Shown one piece after another: positions 8,493 to 17,409 of a stretch of 64,000 nt of DNA; position 1 is the stretch's first letter; every line of letters begins with the position of its first letter. The stretch is taken from positions 1-64,000 of the forward strand of contig CACHRR010000003.1 of assembly GCA_902582355.1 (NCBI GenBank), written 5' to 3'. The stretch is from an uncultured SAR86 cluster bacterium (lineage in GTDB: Bacteria; Pseudomonadota; Gammaproteobacteria; Magnimaribacterales; D2472). Under the pieces are notes generated by a model. It had not been told where the DNA came from and ran no database searches. It saw only the letters and a program-made list of their open reading frames with translations. The translations under genes and the position numbers were made by a program.

Positions 8493-9746
8493 ATGTCCTA
8501 TAAAAAAATAAAAATACCAAAAAAAGGCTCAAAAATTTCATACAAAGACGGAAAAATAATTGTTCCTGATAATCCAATAGTGCCATTTATAGAAGGTGAT
8601 GGTATTGGAGTAGATATAACTCCACCGATGATAAATGTTGTAAATGAAGCAGTTAAAATAGCTTATAACGGTAATAAGAAAATTGAGTGGATGGAAGTTT
8701 TTTGTGGTGAAAAAGCAACAAAAATTTATTCTAAAGATACATGGATGCCAGATGAAACAATTGAAGCATTAAAAGAATTTGCAGTTAGTATAAAAGGGCC
8801 GTTAACTACACCAGTAGGAGGAGGCATAAGGTCATTAAATGTATCCCTGAGACAACTTTTAGATCTATATGTATGTCTTAGACCGATTAGATATTTTGAT
8901 GGTGTTCCATCACCTATTAAAAATCCACAAGATGTAGATATGGTTATATTTAGAGAAAACTCTGAAGATATTTATTGTGGTGTTGAATTCGAAGGTAATT
9001 CTAAAGAAGCAAAAAGTCTTGTTAATACTCTTAAAACAGAATTTAATGTATCCAAGATTCGTTTTGATGAGAACGTAGGAATAGGCGTTAAACCTATTTC
9101 AAAAGATGGAACTTCAAGATTGGTAAAAAAAGCTATAGATTACGCTGTTGATAATAATCGAAGTTCTGTAACTCTTGTACATAAAGGTAATATTATGAAA
9201 TATACTGAAGGTGCATTTAGAGACTGGGGTTATGAATTATCAAAAACTCTTTATGGCGGTCTTGAAATTGATGAAGGCCCATGGCAAGAAATTATTAATC
9301 CAAATAACGGTAAAAAAATTGTAATAAAAGATGTTATCTGTGATGCATTCCTTCAGCAAATACTATTGCGACCTACAGAGTATGATGTCATTGCTACCAT
9401 GAATTTAAATGGTGACTATATTTCTGATGCTTTAGCTGCAATGGTAGGTGGAATTGGTATAGCTCCAGGAGCAAATATTTCTGACAAATATGCAGTTTTT
9501 GAAGCAACCCATGGAACAGCTCCAAAATATGCAGGACAAAACAGAGTAAATCCAGGAAGCTTAATTTTGTCTGCTGAAATGATGTTAAGACATATGGGGT
9601 GGATTGAAGCTGCAGATATAATTATGACAGCTATGGATAGAGCAATTAGTGCTAAAAAAGTAACATATGATTTTGCAAGAATGATGAATGATGCAGATCT
9701 TGTATCTTCATCAGGTTTTGCTGATGAAATGATTAAAAGAATGTGA
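8493..9746 (+). CDS. icd: NADP-dependent isocitrate dehydrogenase
   Basis: Oxidatively decarboxylates isocitrate to 2-oxoglutarate in the TCA cycle. At 417 residues it is the E. coli-type homodimeric enzyme. R113-S114-L115-N116 in [11 protein letters not shown] is the isocitrate-binding loop with the serine that AceK phosphorylates in E. coli; Y161 in YCGVEF is the catalytic Tyr; [11 protein letters not shown] carries the Lys-Tyr pair that selects NADP. Its stop overlaps the clpS start (TGATG), so clpS and clpA are probably read through from icd. Isocitrate lyase, which competes for the same substrate, lies 4 kb away. Confidence 0.97.
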   Translation: MSYKKIKIPKKGSKISYKDGKIIVPDNPIVPFIEGDGIGVDITPPMINVVNEAVKIAYNGNKKIEWMEVFCGEKATKIYSKDTWMPDETIEALKEFAVSIKGPLTTPVGGGIRSLNVSLRQLLDLYVCLRPIRYFDGVPSPIKNPQDVDMVIFRENSEDIYCGVEFEGNSKEAKSLVNTLKTEFNVSKIRFDENVGIGVKPISKDGTSRLVKKAIDYAVDNNRSSVTLVHKGNIMKYTEGAFRDWGYELSKTLYGGLEIDEGPWQEIINPNNGKKIVIKDVICDAFLQQILLRPTEYDVIATMNLNGDYISDALAAMVGGIGIAPGANISDKYAVFEATHGTAPKYAGQNRVNPGSLILSAEMMLRHMGWIEAADIIMTAMDRAISAKKVTYDFARMMNDADLVSSSGFADEMIKRM

Positions 9747-10090
9747 TGAAAAAATTATCTCAGGATAATGATAATAATTCTACTTCTTCAGATTTAGGTG
9801 CAGTTGTTCTTGAAAAAGATCCTGAAGTAAAAGAACCTCCCTCATATCAAGTGATATTAATTAATGATGACTATACACCAATGGAGTTTGTTGTTTTTGT
9901 ATTACAAACAGTTTTTGGTCATAATCATCAAAAATCAACTGAAATAATGATGATGGTTCATACCAAAGGTAAAGGAGTATGTGGTATATTCTCTAAAGAA
10001 ATTGCAGAAATGATGTCATACGAAGTCAATACAATGGCTAAAGATCATGGTCATCCATTATTGAGTGAAATTGAACCTTTAACAGATTAG
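9746..10090 (+). CDS. clpS: ATP-dependent Clp protease adaptor ClpS
   Basis: ClpS hands N-degron substrates to ClpA and blocks other ClpA substrates. The 114 residues have an unstructured acidic N-terminus (about 1-30) and the core VILINDDYTPMEFVV, then FGHNHQKSTEIMM and VHTKGKGVCGIFSKEIAE, whose Asn-Asp-Asp-x-Thr-Pro and His residues form the N-end residue pocket. ATG 9746 overlaps the icd TGA by one base; a GTG three bases earlier is also possible. clpA follows after three bases. Confidence 0.96.
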   Translation: MKKLSQDNDNNSTSSDLGAVVLEKDPEVKEPPSYQVILINDDYTPMEFVVFVLQTVFGHNHQKSTEIMMMVHTKGKGVCGIFSKEIAEMMSYEVNTMAKDHGHPLLSEIEPLTD

Positions 10091-10093
10091 TTT

Positions 10094-12334
10094 ATGTTTA
10101 GTAAAGAATTAGAACTTTCAATTGCAACCTTATTTGATAAAGCTCATGAGGCTAATATTCAATATATTACGGTTGAACACCTTTTACTAATGATTCTAAA
10201 TGATTTTGACGTAAAGGAATTTTTTAAATCTAAAAGTAGTAGCATTGATAGCCTTAAAATAGATTTAGAGAATCACTTAAACAAAAATACAATATCTAAA
10301 ATTGATGAGCAAAAACCTGTACAACCTACATTAGGTTTTCAAAGAGTCCTTCAGAGATCTGTATTTCATATTCAATCATCAGGCAAGGGTGTAGTTAAAC
10401 CAATAAATATCTTAGTTGCAATTTTTTCTGAAAAAGAATCCCATTCAGTATTTTTATTGAATAAATATAAATTAAGAAGGCTTGATGTTGTAACCTATTT
10501 ATCTCACGGTCCAAAAAATAAAAACTCTAATGATGATTCGCCTGAAATTGATAACGGTGACAATGTAAAAGAAAGTACTAATGAAAATCCATATTTAATA
10601 AACCTAAATAATCAAGTTGCTAATAACAAAATAGATAAAATTATTGGCCGAAAAAAAGAAGTCGAGAGATTGATTCAAATTTTATCAAGAAGAAATAAAA
10701 ATAATCCATTATTGGTAGGTGAATCAGGTGTTGGAAAAACTGCTATTGCTGAGGGGTTGGCTTATTTAATTACTAACAATAATGTCCCATCAATCATGCA
10801 AAATAATGTTGTCTATTCATTAGATATTGCAGCATTAATTGCTGGAACTAAATATAGAGGAGATTTTGAAAAGAGACTAAAAGAAGTTTTAAGCTTTTTA
10901 TCTAAACAAGATAGTCCAATATTATTTATTGATGAAATTCATACTATTATTGGAGCTGGATCTGCATCAGGAGGATCTCTTGATGTATCCAATTTATTAA
11001 AACCTGCACTAGGTAAAGGCGAGATAAGATGCATTGGGTCTACTACTTTTCAAGAATATAGAGGAATATTTAATCAAAATCAGGCTCTTTCAAGAAGATT
11101 TCAAAAAATTGATGTTATTGAACCATCCTTTGAAGAGTGTGAAGAAATTCTATGTGGTATAAAAGATGTTTTTGAAGATTATCATAGTGTCAAATTTACT
11201 GATGAGTCAATAAAGTGTGCGATAGAGCTATCATCAAAATATATAAACGATAGATTTTTACCTGATAAAGCGATAGATGTAATTGATGAAACTGGAGCTT
11301 TGTTGAATATAAATCGTAAAAATGAAAAAGTTATTAAAGTAAATAAAGATGATATCGAAAAAACGATTTCCAAAATTACCAAAATACCTGAGCAATCAAT
11401 AACTAGGAATGATAAGAAAAGTCTCAAAAATATTGAAGATAATCTTAAAAGAGTAATTTTTGGTCAAGATAAAGCAGTAGAAACACTTTCAAATGCAATT
11501 AAGCTATCACGAGTTGGATTAAGAGATGAAAATAAAACAATAGGTTCTTTTCTATTTACCGGTCCCACTGGTGTTGGAAAAACTGAAATATCAAAACAAT
11601 TATCTGAGATTCTAGGTATAGATTTAGTTAGATTTGATATGAGTGAATATATGGAGAGACACACAGTTTCAAGATTAATCGGAGCACCTCCAGGTTATGT
11701 TGGTTTTGACCAAGGAGGCCTATTGACAGAGGCAATTGTTAAATCACCATATTGTGTTCTATTGCTGGATGAAATAGAAAAAGCTCATCCAGATATTTTT
11801 AATATTCTTTTACAAGTAATGGATGCAGGACAATTAACTGATAATAACGGAAGAAAGTCAGATTTTAGAAATGTAATTCTTATAATGACAACCAATATTG
11901 GTGCAGAATTATTGAGTAAGAGAAACATCGGCTTTTCAGAAACATCTAACGAATCTGATGCTATGAATTCTTTAAAAAGACTTTTTTCACCAGAGTTTAG
12001 AAACAGGCTTGATGAAACTATTCAATTTAATTATTTAGATAAATCTGTAATATTATCGATAGTTGATAAATTCTTAACTAAATTACAGGCTCAGTTAGAT
12101 AAAAGAAATGTTGAAATTGTTGTATCTAAGAAAGTAATAAACTGGATTGCTGATAATGGCTATGACAAAGAAATGGGTGCAAGACCAATGGAGAGATTTA
12201 TTTCACAAAACATTAAAAAACCTTTAGTTGATAAATTGTTATTTGGAAACCTAAAAAGTGGAGGAATCATTAAATTGGACATTGTAAAAGGTAAACTGAA
12301 ATTTGAAGATACTAACACCAAGATAAAAGTCTAA
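10094..12334 (+). CDS. clpA: ClpA, ATPase subunit of ClpAP protease
   Basis: Hexameric AAA+ unfoldase that feeds proteins into ClpP. The 746 residues comprise a Clp-N repeat domain (about 1-145), AAA domain 1 with Walker A GESGVGKT (209-216) and Walker B ILFIDEIH, and AAA domain 2 with GPTGVGKT (490-497) and VLLLDEIE. The ClpP-docking loop is present as I612-G613-F614, so it is a ClpA and not a ClpB. No coiled-coil M domain is inserted. It follows clpS by three bases and ends one base before the convergent infA stop. Confidence 0.97.
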   Translation: MFSKELELSIATLFDKAHEANIQYITVEHLLLMILNDFDVKEFFKSKSSSIDSLKIDLENHLNKNTISKIDEQKPVQPTLGFQRVLQRSVFHIQSSGKGVVKPINILVAIFSEKESHSVFLLNKYKLRRLDVVTYLSHGPKNKNSNDDSPEIDNGDNVKESTNENPYLINLNNQVANNKIDKIIGRKKEVERLIQILSRRNKNNPLLVGESGVGKTAIAEGLAYLITNNNVPSIMQNNVVYSLDIAALIAGTKYRGDFEKRLKEVLSFLSKQDSPILFIDEIHTIIGAGSASGGSLDVSNLLKPALGKGEIRCIGSTTFQEYRGIFNQNQALSRRFQKIDVIEPSFEECEEILCGIKDVFEDYHSVKFTDESIKCAIELSSKYINDRFLPDKAIDVIDETGALLNINRKNEKVIKVNKDDIEKTISKITKIPEQSITRNDKKSLKNIEDNLKRVIFGQDKAVETLSNAIKLSRVGLRDENKTIGSFLFTGPTGVGKTEISKQLSEILGIDLVRFDMSEYMERHTVSRLIGAPPGYVGFDQGGLLTEAIVKSPYCVLLLDEIEKAHPDIFNILLQVMDAGQLTDNNGRKSDFRNVILIMTTNIGAELLSKRNIGFSETSNESDAMNSLKRLFSPEFRNRLDETIQFNYLDKSVILSIVDKFLTKLQAQLDKRNVEIVVSKKVINWIADNGYDKEMGARPMERFISQNIKKPLVDKLLFGNLKSGGIIKLDIVKGKLKFEDTNTKIKV

Positions 12335-12335
12335 A

Positions 12336-12554
12336 TCACCTTCCTCTGAATGTAATTCTTCCGACTGAAAGATCATAAGGGGTCATTTCTACTTTAACCT
12401 TATCACCAGTAAGAATTCTAATATAATGCTTTCTCATTTTTCCAGATATGTGAGCGTCTATAATATGACCATTATCAAGCTTTACCTTAAATTTTGTATT
12501 TGGAAGTGTTTCTATAACTTCACCCTCAAATTCAAGTTGATCTTCTTTTGACAT
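12336..12554 (-). CDS. infA: Translation initiation factor IF-1
   Basis: Binds the A site of the 30S subunit during initiation. The 72-residue S1/OB-fold protein begins [11 protein letters not shown] and holds the family core [36 protein letters not shown] and [13 protein letters not shown]. The clpA-infA convergent arrangement is usual in gammaproteobacteria. Unusually, it sits 38 bases downstream of a membrane protein and a fumarylacetoacetase-family gene on the same strand; a TAAAAT box upstream may give it its own promoter. Confidence 0.97.
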   Translation of the reverse strand: MSKEDQLEFEGEVIETLPNTKFKVKLDNGHIIDAHISGKMRKHYIRILTGDKVKVEMTPYDLSVGRITFRGR

Positions 12555-12592
12555 ATCCTTATTTTACACGATATTGTTAAATTAGAACTGTA

Positions 12593-12994
12593 TCAGTTAG
12601 TTTTCTTTTTTAGCAGAATTAAAATTGAAATGAATTGAAGTGTACCAATTAGCATGAATAGAAAAATATTTGCTGGAATTCCAAAAGGATTTGGCTCTTG
12701 AATACCTTCTCCAATAGCTAAACCGTCATATAATGGCATTGAAATTATTGCAATAAAGAAACCGAATATAATACATGTACTTAAGATTGCAGGTAAAAAT
12801 GAGTAATTTTTGAACCATAATATATATAAACCAACAACCGCTATTGATAGATTTGTTACTAATCGCCAAACTTCGTGAACTCTAGAGTGCTCATCCCAAT
12901 CAACATTGAAAAGATGTGTATGACCGGTATCAACAATGATAGGAATAATTGAGCCTAAAATTAAACAAATTGTAGTTAAATACTTACTCGTCAT
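12593..12994 (-). CDS. Small four-helix membrane protein of unknown function
   Basis: I do not recognise this 133-residue protein. Four hydrophobic segments can be seen (about 5-22, 46-62, 66-88 and 108-128). The first loop is rich in His and charged residues (HTHLFNVDWDEHSRVHEVWR), which could bind a metal or haem; this is inference. The start overlaps the end of the fumarylacetoacetase-family gene by 11 bases, so the two are translationally coupled, and infA follows after 38 bases. It ends in a Lys-rich tail. Confidence 0.75.
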   Translation of the reverse strand: MTSKYLTTICLILGSIIPIIVDTGHTHLFNVDWDEHSRVHEVWRLVTNLSIAVVGLYILWFKNYSFLPAILSTCIIFGFFIAIISMPLYDGLAIGEGIQEPNPFGIPANIFLFMLIGTLQFISILILLKKKTN

Positions 12995-13889
12995 TTTTAG
13001 GCATTCTAGACTTTAGGAATTCTGGTAAAAATTCTGTATTTGAATGATCGTTCATCTTTACACACTTATTTTCAAGCGTTCCAAGGCCTTCAATTGATGT
13101 TTTGAGAATATCACCATCTTTGAGAAATTTACCTTGTGTTGCACCAACACCAGCAGGTGTTCCAGTAAAGATGACATCACCTGTATTTAAAGTAATAAAT
13201 TCTGATATGTATGATACTAAATAAGGGATATCAAATATTAAATCATCTGTTAGCGTTTCTTGTCTTAGTTCATCATTAACCCAACATTTAAGTTTTAATG
13301 ACTCTTTATTTTCTAAAAGATCTGTAGATACAATATATGGACCGATTGGCCCAAAAGTATCAAATGATTTACCAAGATTAAATTGTGGTGGTGTTGCATG
13401 AAACTGAACAGGTCTATCTGATATATCTTGACCAACACATAAACCTGCAACATGATCCCAGGCTTGATCTTTTGGTATATCTTTTCCAGATTTACCTATT
13501 ACAAATGCTAGCTCTGCCTCATAATCAACCATATCACTTTTCATTTCTATATCGGATTTTGGTCCAGATATACATGTAGAATGTTTTGTAAAAACCATTG
13601 GGAAGGGAGGTACAGGAAGATTGCTTTCTTCTGCATGTTTTTTATAGTTAAGACCAACAGCAAATACATTTCTTGGAATTACTGGTGGGTCCAAAACTAT
13701 ATCATCAATACTTCCAGCTGCTTCATTAACATTTACGTTTTTATACAATTCACTTAAACCATTTTCATTTTCCAATGCTTCTATAGAATTTGATGATATG
13801 GATGCATTTGATATTTCATTTACATCAAAGTACTTATCATCTTTAATTAATATAGCTTTTCCAGAATAACTGCCAAGTTTAAATCCCAT
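12984..13889 (-). CDS. Fumarylacetoacetate hydrolase family protein (hydrolase or hydratase)
   Basis: FAH-family enzymes hydrolyse or hydrate acylpyruvates and 2-oxo acids, often late in meta-cleavage of aromatics. The 301-residue protein has an N-terminal domain (about 1-70) and the FAH core with VGLNYKKHAEE, VDYEAELAFVIGK (metal-binding acidic residues) and CVGQDISDR. FTGTPAGVGATQG near the C-terminus is also typical. No signal peptide, so cytoplasmic. It is divergent from a TonB receptor and the gap contains an operator-like repeat also found before the MhpA-like monooxygenase. Exact substrate cannot be told; oxaloacetate tautomerase/decarboxylase activity is an alternative. Confidence 0.88.
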   Translation of the reverse strand: MGFKLGSYSGKAILIKDDKYFDVNEISNASISSNSIEALENENGLSELYKNVNVNEAAGSIDDIVLDPPVIPRNVFAVGLNYKKHAEESNLPVPPFPMVFTKHSTCISGPKSDIEMKSDMVDYEAELAFVIGKSGKDIPKDQAWDHVAGLCVGQDISDRPVQFHATPPQFNLGKSFDTFGPIGPYIVSTDLLENKESLKLKCWVNDELRQETLTDDLIFDIPYLVSYISEFITLNTGDVIFTGTPAGVGATQGKFLKDGDILKTSIEGLGTLENKCVKMNDHSNTEFLPEFLKSRMPKNDE

Positions 13890-13920
13890 ATTCCTAACTC
13901 CTATAATATTTATCTTATCT

Positions 13921-13934
13921 TAGTCAAGTGACTA
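13921..13934. promoter_or_regulatory. Operator-like inverted repeat between FAH gene and TonB receptor
   Basis: TAGTCAAGTGACTA has perfect 6-base arms (TAGTCA / TGACTA) around AG. It lies 32 bases before the FAH-family ATG and about 115 bases before the receptor ATG. The 11-base word TTAGTCAAGTG (13920-13930) recurs exactly at 22226-22236 in the monooxygenase-dehydrogenase divergent gap. Size and symmetry suit a TetR-type regulator; the regulator gene at 20029-20616 is the natural candidate. The last two points are inference. Confidence 0.55.
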
Positions 13935-14048
13935 GCAATAATCAATTATTAATGGGGCATTGATATGCTTTATTTGTTGGAAAATATATACAAATTATGT
14001 AAACTAACCAAACGGATAGTTAAAAATTTATACATATTGGGGGTATTT

Positions 14049-16451
14049 ATGTATCACATGTCATTATTAAAAAATGTATTAGCATTTTCGCTCTTACTTA
14101 GTCCTTTATATATATTTTCACAAGAAAGTGGTGGAATAGAAGAAATTGTTGTTACTGCTGAAAAAAGAGAACAAAATCTTCAAGATGTTCCTTCATCAAT
14201 AACAGCTTTATCTGGAAGTGAAATGGAGAGAGATAATTTTCAAAACCTAATGGATCTTCAAACTTCAATTCCAAGTGTCGTTGTAGGATCAGCTGGGGCA
14301 TCAAGACCTTTCTTATTCATAAGAGGTATAGGATCTCGTAAATTTGATCCAGGTACTGAAGGTGCAGTTGGTGTTTTTGTGGACGAGGTTTATAACACAA
14401 GATTTACAAATTCTATGATGGATATAGTTGATCTCGAAAGAGTCGAGGTTTTAAAGGGACCACAGGGTACTCTTTATGGAAGAAACACTATTGGTGGCGC
14501 AATTGCTTTATATACAAAAAAACCCACTACAGAACTTGAAGCAAAGCTAAAAGTTGGATTTGGAAACGATGGTTATCAAAAAGTTGCTGGAAGTTTTTCA
14601 GGTGGCTTTTCTGATTCTTTAGTTGGTAGATTAACTTTTTCTTCAAAGACAGATGATGGAAATGCAGTTCAAACAAGTACTGGCATTAATAACGGTGGCG
14701 ATAGTGACGCATTAAGATTATCTTTAATTAAAGATTTTGATGACGGTAGTGAATTATCATTAACATTACAAGATACTTCTTATAGCACAGATGCTCATTT
14801 AGCTGAGGCTCAACTTGAATGTGGACCATCAATTGATCCTAATGGATCACCAAACTTTATGGGTTTAGCATTTTTTCAAGTAAATCGAGCTGCAGGAGCT
14901 GCTGGAGTTGCTCAATTAACTGATGCTGGGATTGGACCAACAGACTGTTATAGCACAGGTCCTCCGTTACCTTTTTTTCCTTTTGGGCCACTTGCTGGAC
15001 AACCTAATGCAGCGGTTTTACCACTTATAGGTAGCGATGCATTTGTTAATAGTATTAGAGCAGATATGAATGATGGACCAAGTAAAATTGATAATGATCA
15101 TACTGGTTTCAATGAAATTGATAGCTCAATGGCAACACTTAAATATATTACAGATATTAATGATAAACTTAGCTTAACTGCTATTTATTCAACAAGTGAC
15201 GTTGATAATGCATCGAGCTTAGATTTCGATGCTACATCTATAAATGCAATTGTTAACTATGTTAATGAAGAAAGCGAACAATCTTCAGCTGAATTAAGAT
15301 TAAGTTATGAAGGTGATAATTTTTATTGGGTTGGGGGATTATATTTACTTGATGACGAAATTTATAGAAGAGATAATTTCACAACAGATATACAATCCCT
15401 AGTTGGATTTGTTCAATTAGGTATGCTTATGAATGGTATTCCACCAGTTGCTTCTAATAATAGTCAAACATCTTATGCAGATGTAACATCTCAAGCACTC
15501 TATTGGCAGGGTACTATTGAATTGAATGACAAACTAAATGCAACTTTTGGTGTAAGAAAAAGTGATGATGAAAGTGATTATAGAATTGTCATGGAAACTA
15601 CATCTCCTGGAGTGCCGTTTGTTCAAGTTCCAGATGATTGGACAGAAGTACTAGAATTTGGATCTACAGATCCAAAATTTGTTCTTGACTATACATTTAA
15701 TGAAAATTCAATGGGTTATGTATCAGTTTCGTCAGGATACAAAAGTGGTGGATTTTCATTTGCTTCATGGGCAAGAGCTGATTCACTAGGTGGCTTTGAT
15801 GAAGAGGATTTAAAATCAACTGAAATAGGCTATAAATATAAATCATCAGACAATAGATTATTAATTAATACAGCTTATTATCAATATGACTATACCAATC
15901 AACAACAACAGATCATTGTTGTTAATTCATCTGGTGCTTTAGCAGGACAAACTTTCAATGCTGGTTCATCTGATATGACAGGTTTTGAATTAGAAACAAA
16001 GTATGCAGTAACTGACAATGTTCAGCTCGATTTTAGTTATTATGGAGCTGAAACAGAATTTAAATCTTTTGAAATAACAGATACGCTTCCTCCATTAAGC
16101 TTTACAGGAAACAAAATGAATTATTCACCTGAGAGTTCTTATAATATTGGTTTAACTGTATTTTCTGATGATGATTCATCTGTATTCACTATGTCCTATT
16201 CACATAAAGATAGTTACTTCATGGATCCAAGTAATAGATTTGTTAGTGAACAACCATCTTATGGACTTTTAAATATGAGTTACATAAAAGACTTCAGTGA
16301 TAATTTACAAATGAAACTCTTCTGTACAAATTGTACTGATCAGCTTTATATCACTCAGGTTACAACTTTTGCAGTTCAATTTGGTGGTGGTGGCAGAAAC
16401 TATTATGCCAATGGTCAAAGAGTTGGCCTAGAGATGACTTATAGCTTTTAA
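14049..16451 (+). CDS. TonB-dependent outer-membrane receptor
   Basis: Outer-membrane beta-barrel that imports a ligand using TonB energy. From ATG 14049 (GGGGG ribosome binding site at 14039-14043) the protein is 800 residues with a signal peptide ending near SQESG, a TonB-box region EEIVVTAEKR, a plug domain (VPSSITAL, FIRGIGSRKFDPG, VEVLKGPQGTLYGRN), and a barrel ending in the usual aromatic residue (EMTYSF). An upstream in-frame ATG at 13965 would put 28 extra residues before the signal peptide and is rejected. The family is the CirA/FyuA-like type common in marine gammaproteobacteria. Ligand unknown; the neighbouring catabolic genes and shared operator suggest an organic substrate rather than iron. 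Confidence 0.93.
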   Translation: MYHMSLLKNVLAFSLLLSPLYIFSQESGGIEEIVVTAEKREQNLQDVPSSITALSGSEMERDNFQNLMDLQTSIPSVVVGSAGASRPFLFIRGIGSRKFDPGTEGAVGVFVDEVYNTRFTNSMMDIVDLERVEVLKGPQGTLYGRNTIGGAIALYTKKPTTELEAKLKVGFGNDGYQKVAGSFSGGFSDSLVGRLTFSSKTDDGNAVQTSTGINNGGDSDALRLSLIKDFDDGSELSLTLQDTSYSTDAHLAEAQLECGPSIDPNGSPNFMGLAFFQVNRAAGAAGVAQLTDAGIGPTDCYSTGPPLPFFPFGPLAGQPNAAVLPLIGSDAFVNSIRADMNDGPSKIDNDHTGFNEIDSSMATLKYITDINDKLSLTAIYSTSDVDNASSLDFDATSINAIVNYVNEESEQSSAELRLSYEGDNFYWVGGLYLLDDEIYRRDNFTTDIQSLVGFVQLGMLMNGIPPVASNNSQTSYADVTSQALYWQGTIELNDKLNATFGVRKSDDESDYRIVMETTSPGVPFVQVPDDWTEVLEFGSTDPKFVLDYTFNENSMGYVSVSSGYKSGGFSFASWARADSLGGFDEEDLKSTEIGYKYKSSDNRLLINTAYYQYDYTNQQQQIIVVNSSGALAGQTFNAGSSDMTGFELETKYAVTDNVQLDFSYYGAETEFKSFEITDTLPPLSFTGNKMNYSPESSYNIGLTVFSDDDSSVFTMSYSHKDSYFMDPSNRFVSEQPSYGLLNMSYIKDFSDNLQMKLFCTNCTDQLYITQVTTFAVQFGGGGRNYYANGQRVGLEMTYSF

Positions 16452-16460
16452 GCTAATTTT

Positions 16461-16487
16461 AAAACCCCCTTGTTTGGGGGTTTTTTT
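16461..16487 (+). terminator. Rho-independent terminator of the TonB receptor gene
   Basis: Nine-base stem AAAACCCCC / GGGGGTTTT (16461-16469 and 16476-16484) with loop TTGTTT, running into seven T in all. It starts ten bases after the stop codon. Confidence 0.9.
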
Positions 16488-16549
16488 ATATATTAAATAT
16501 AAATATTATTTTTAATTTTTTTATAATATTACTAAATTAAAATTATGCT

Positions 16550-17407
16550 ATGAATAATTATGTTTTATATGGTTATGGAGAATCTGTAGCATCAAATGAT
16601 GTTAGATTAGCTTTTGCAGAAAAAAATATACCTTATGATTATAATTTAGTCCGCCTGGAGTCTACTGGCGATCACTTAAAAGATGATTACAGAAAATTAA
16701 ATCCAAAAACAATAGTTCCAACATTAACGGTAAATGGAAAACCTATCTGTGAAAGCATAGATATCATGAAATTTATTGATAAGGAACATCCAGATGGAGG
16801 CAAATTACTTTTTCCTGATGATAGTGATAAATTTAATGAATTGTTAGATTATCTATTTTTGGATGACAAGAAAGATCTAGGCGATACTTTTGGAACTACA
16901 GGAGGTGGGATTTCAGTTCCTGTTCTTGCAAGATTATTATGTAAAAGACCATTTTTTGATGTCCTTAGAGATTATACAAAACATGGTGTCAAAAAAAGAA
17001 AACTAATATTTATAGTGGTGAGGCTTTTAGGTGGACCTCCACCTGGATTATATAAAAAAATGATGTATTTTTTAGCTAAACACCTAGTTTACACCGAAAA
17101 CTATTTAAAACATGGTAAAGAATTTATTTATGGCGATAAATATACAGCAGCTGATTGTCTTTTAACAGTATTACTTCATAGAGTTTATGAAATGAGATTT
17201 TATGATGTTTTTGATGGAAAAATGCTTCCAAATATATCAAAATATTGGAATACTGTATCAACAAGACCAAGTTATAAAGAAGCCATTATTGATTATGAAA
17301 CAGGGGAATGGAAACCTGAATTAGATGCACTATATGGAGATGGAGCAAATACATATAGTGAAATACTAATTGATAATATTAATAAAATTTTAAATAAGGA
17401 GAACTAA
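16550..17407 (+). CDS. Glutathione S-transferase family protein
   Basis: A 285-residue GST-fold protein, longer than the usual 200-220. The N-terminal thioredoxin-like domain (about 3-80) has YGYGESVASNDVRLAFAEK in the active-site position and the glutathione-binding cis-Pro and Glu-Ser motifs (TIVPTLTVNG, CESIDIMKFID). The all-helical C-terminal domain carries YTAADCLLTVLLHR and an insert near 105-165 with several basic stretches. It opens a three-gene operon: two bases before the extradiol dioxygenase. In that setting it could act in thioether formation, dehalogenation, isomerisation of a ring-cleavage product or ether cleavage; none can be chosen from sequence. Confidence 0.88.
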   Translation: MNNYVLYGYGESVASNDVRLAFAEKNIPYDYNLVRLESTGDHLKDDYRKLNPKTIVPTLTVNGKPICESIDIMKFIDKEHPDGGKLLFPDDSDKFNELLDYLFLDDKKDLGDTFGTTGGGISVPVLARLLCKRPFFDVLRDYTKHGVKKRKLIFIVVRLLGGPPPGLYKKMMYFLAKHLVYTENYLKHGKEFIYGDKYTAADCLLTVLLHRVYEMRFYDVFDGKMLPNISKYWNTVSTRPSYKEAIIDYETGEWKPELDALYGDGANTYSEILIDNINKILNKEN

Positions 17408-17409
17408 TT

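Noticed and set aside
13965-14048. A 28-residue N-terminal extension of the first TonB receptor
   Set aside because: It would precede a normal signal peptide; ATG 14049 has a GGGGG ribosome binding site at proper distance and the extension covers the promoter region.
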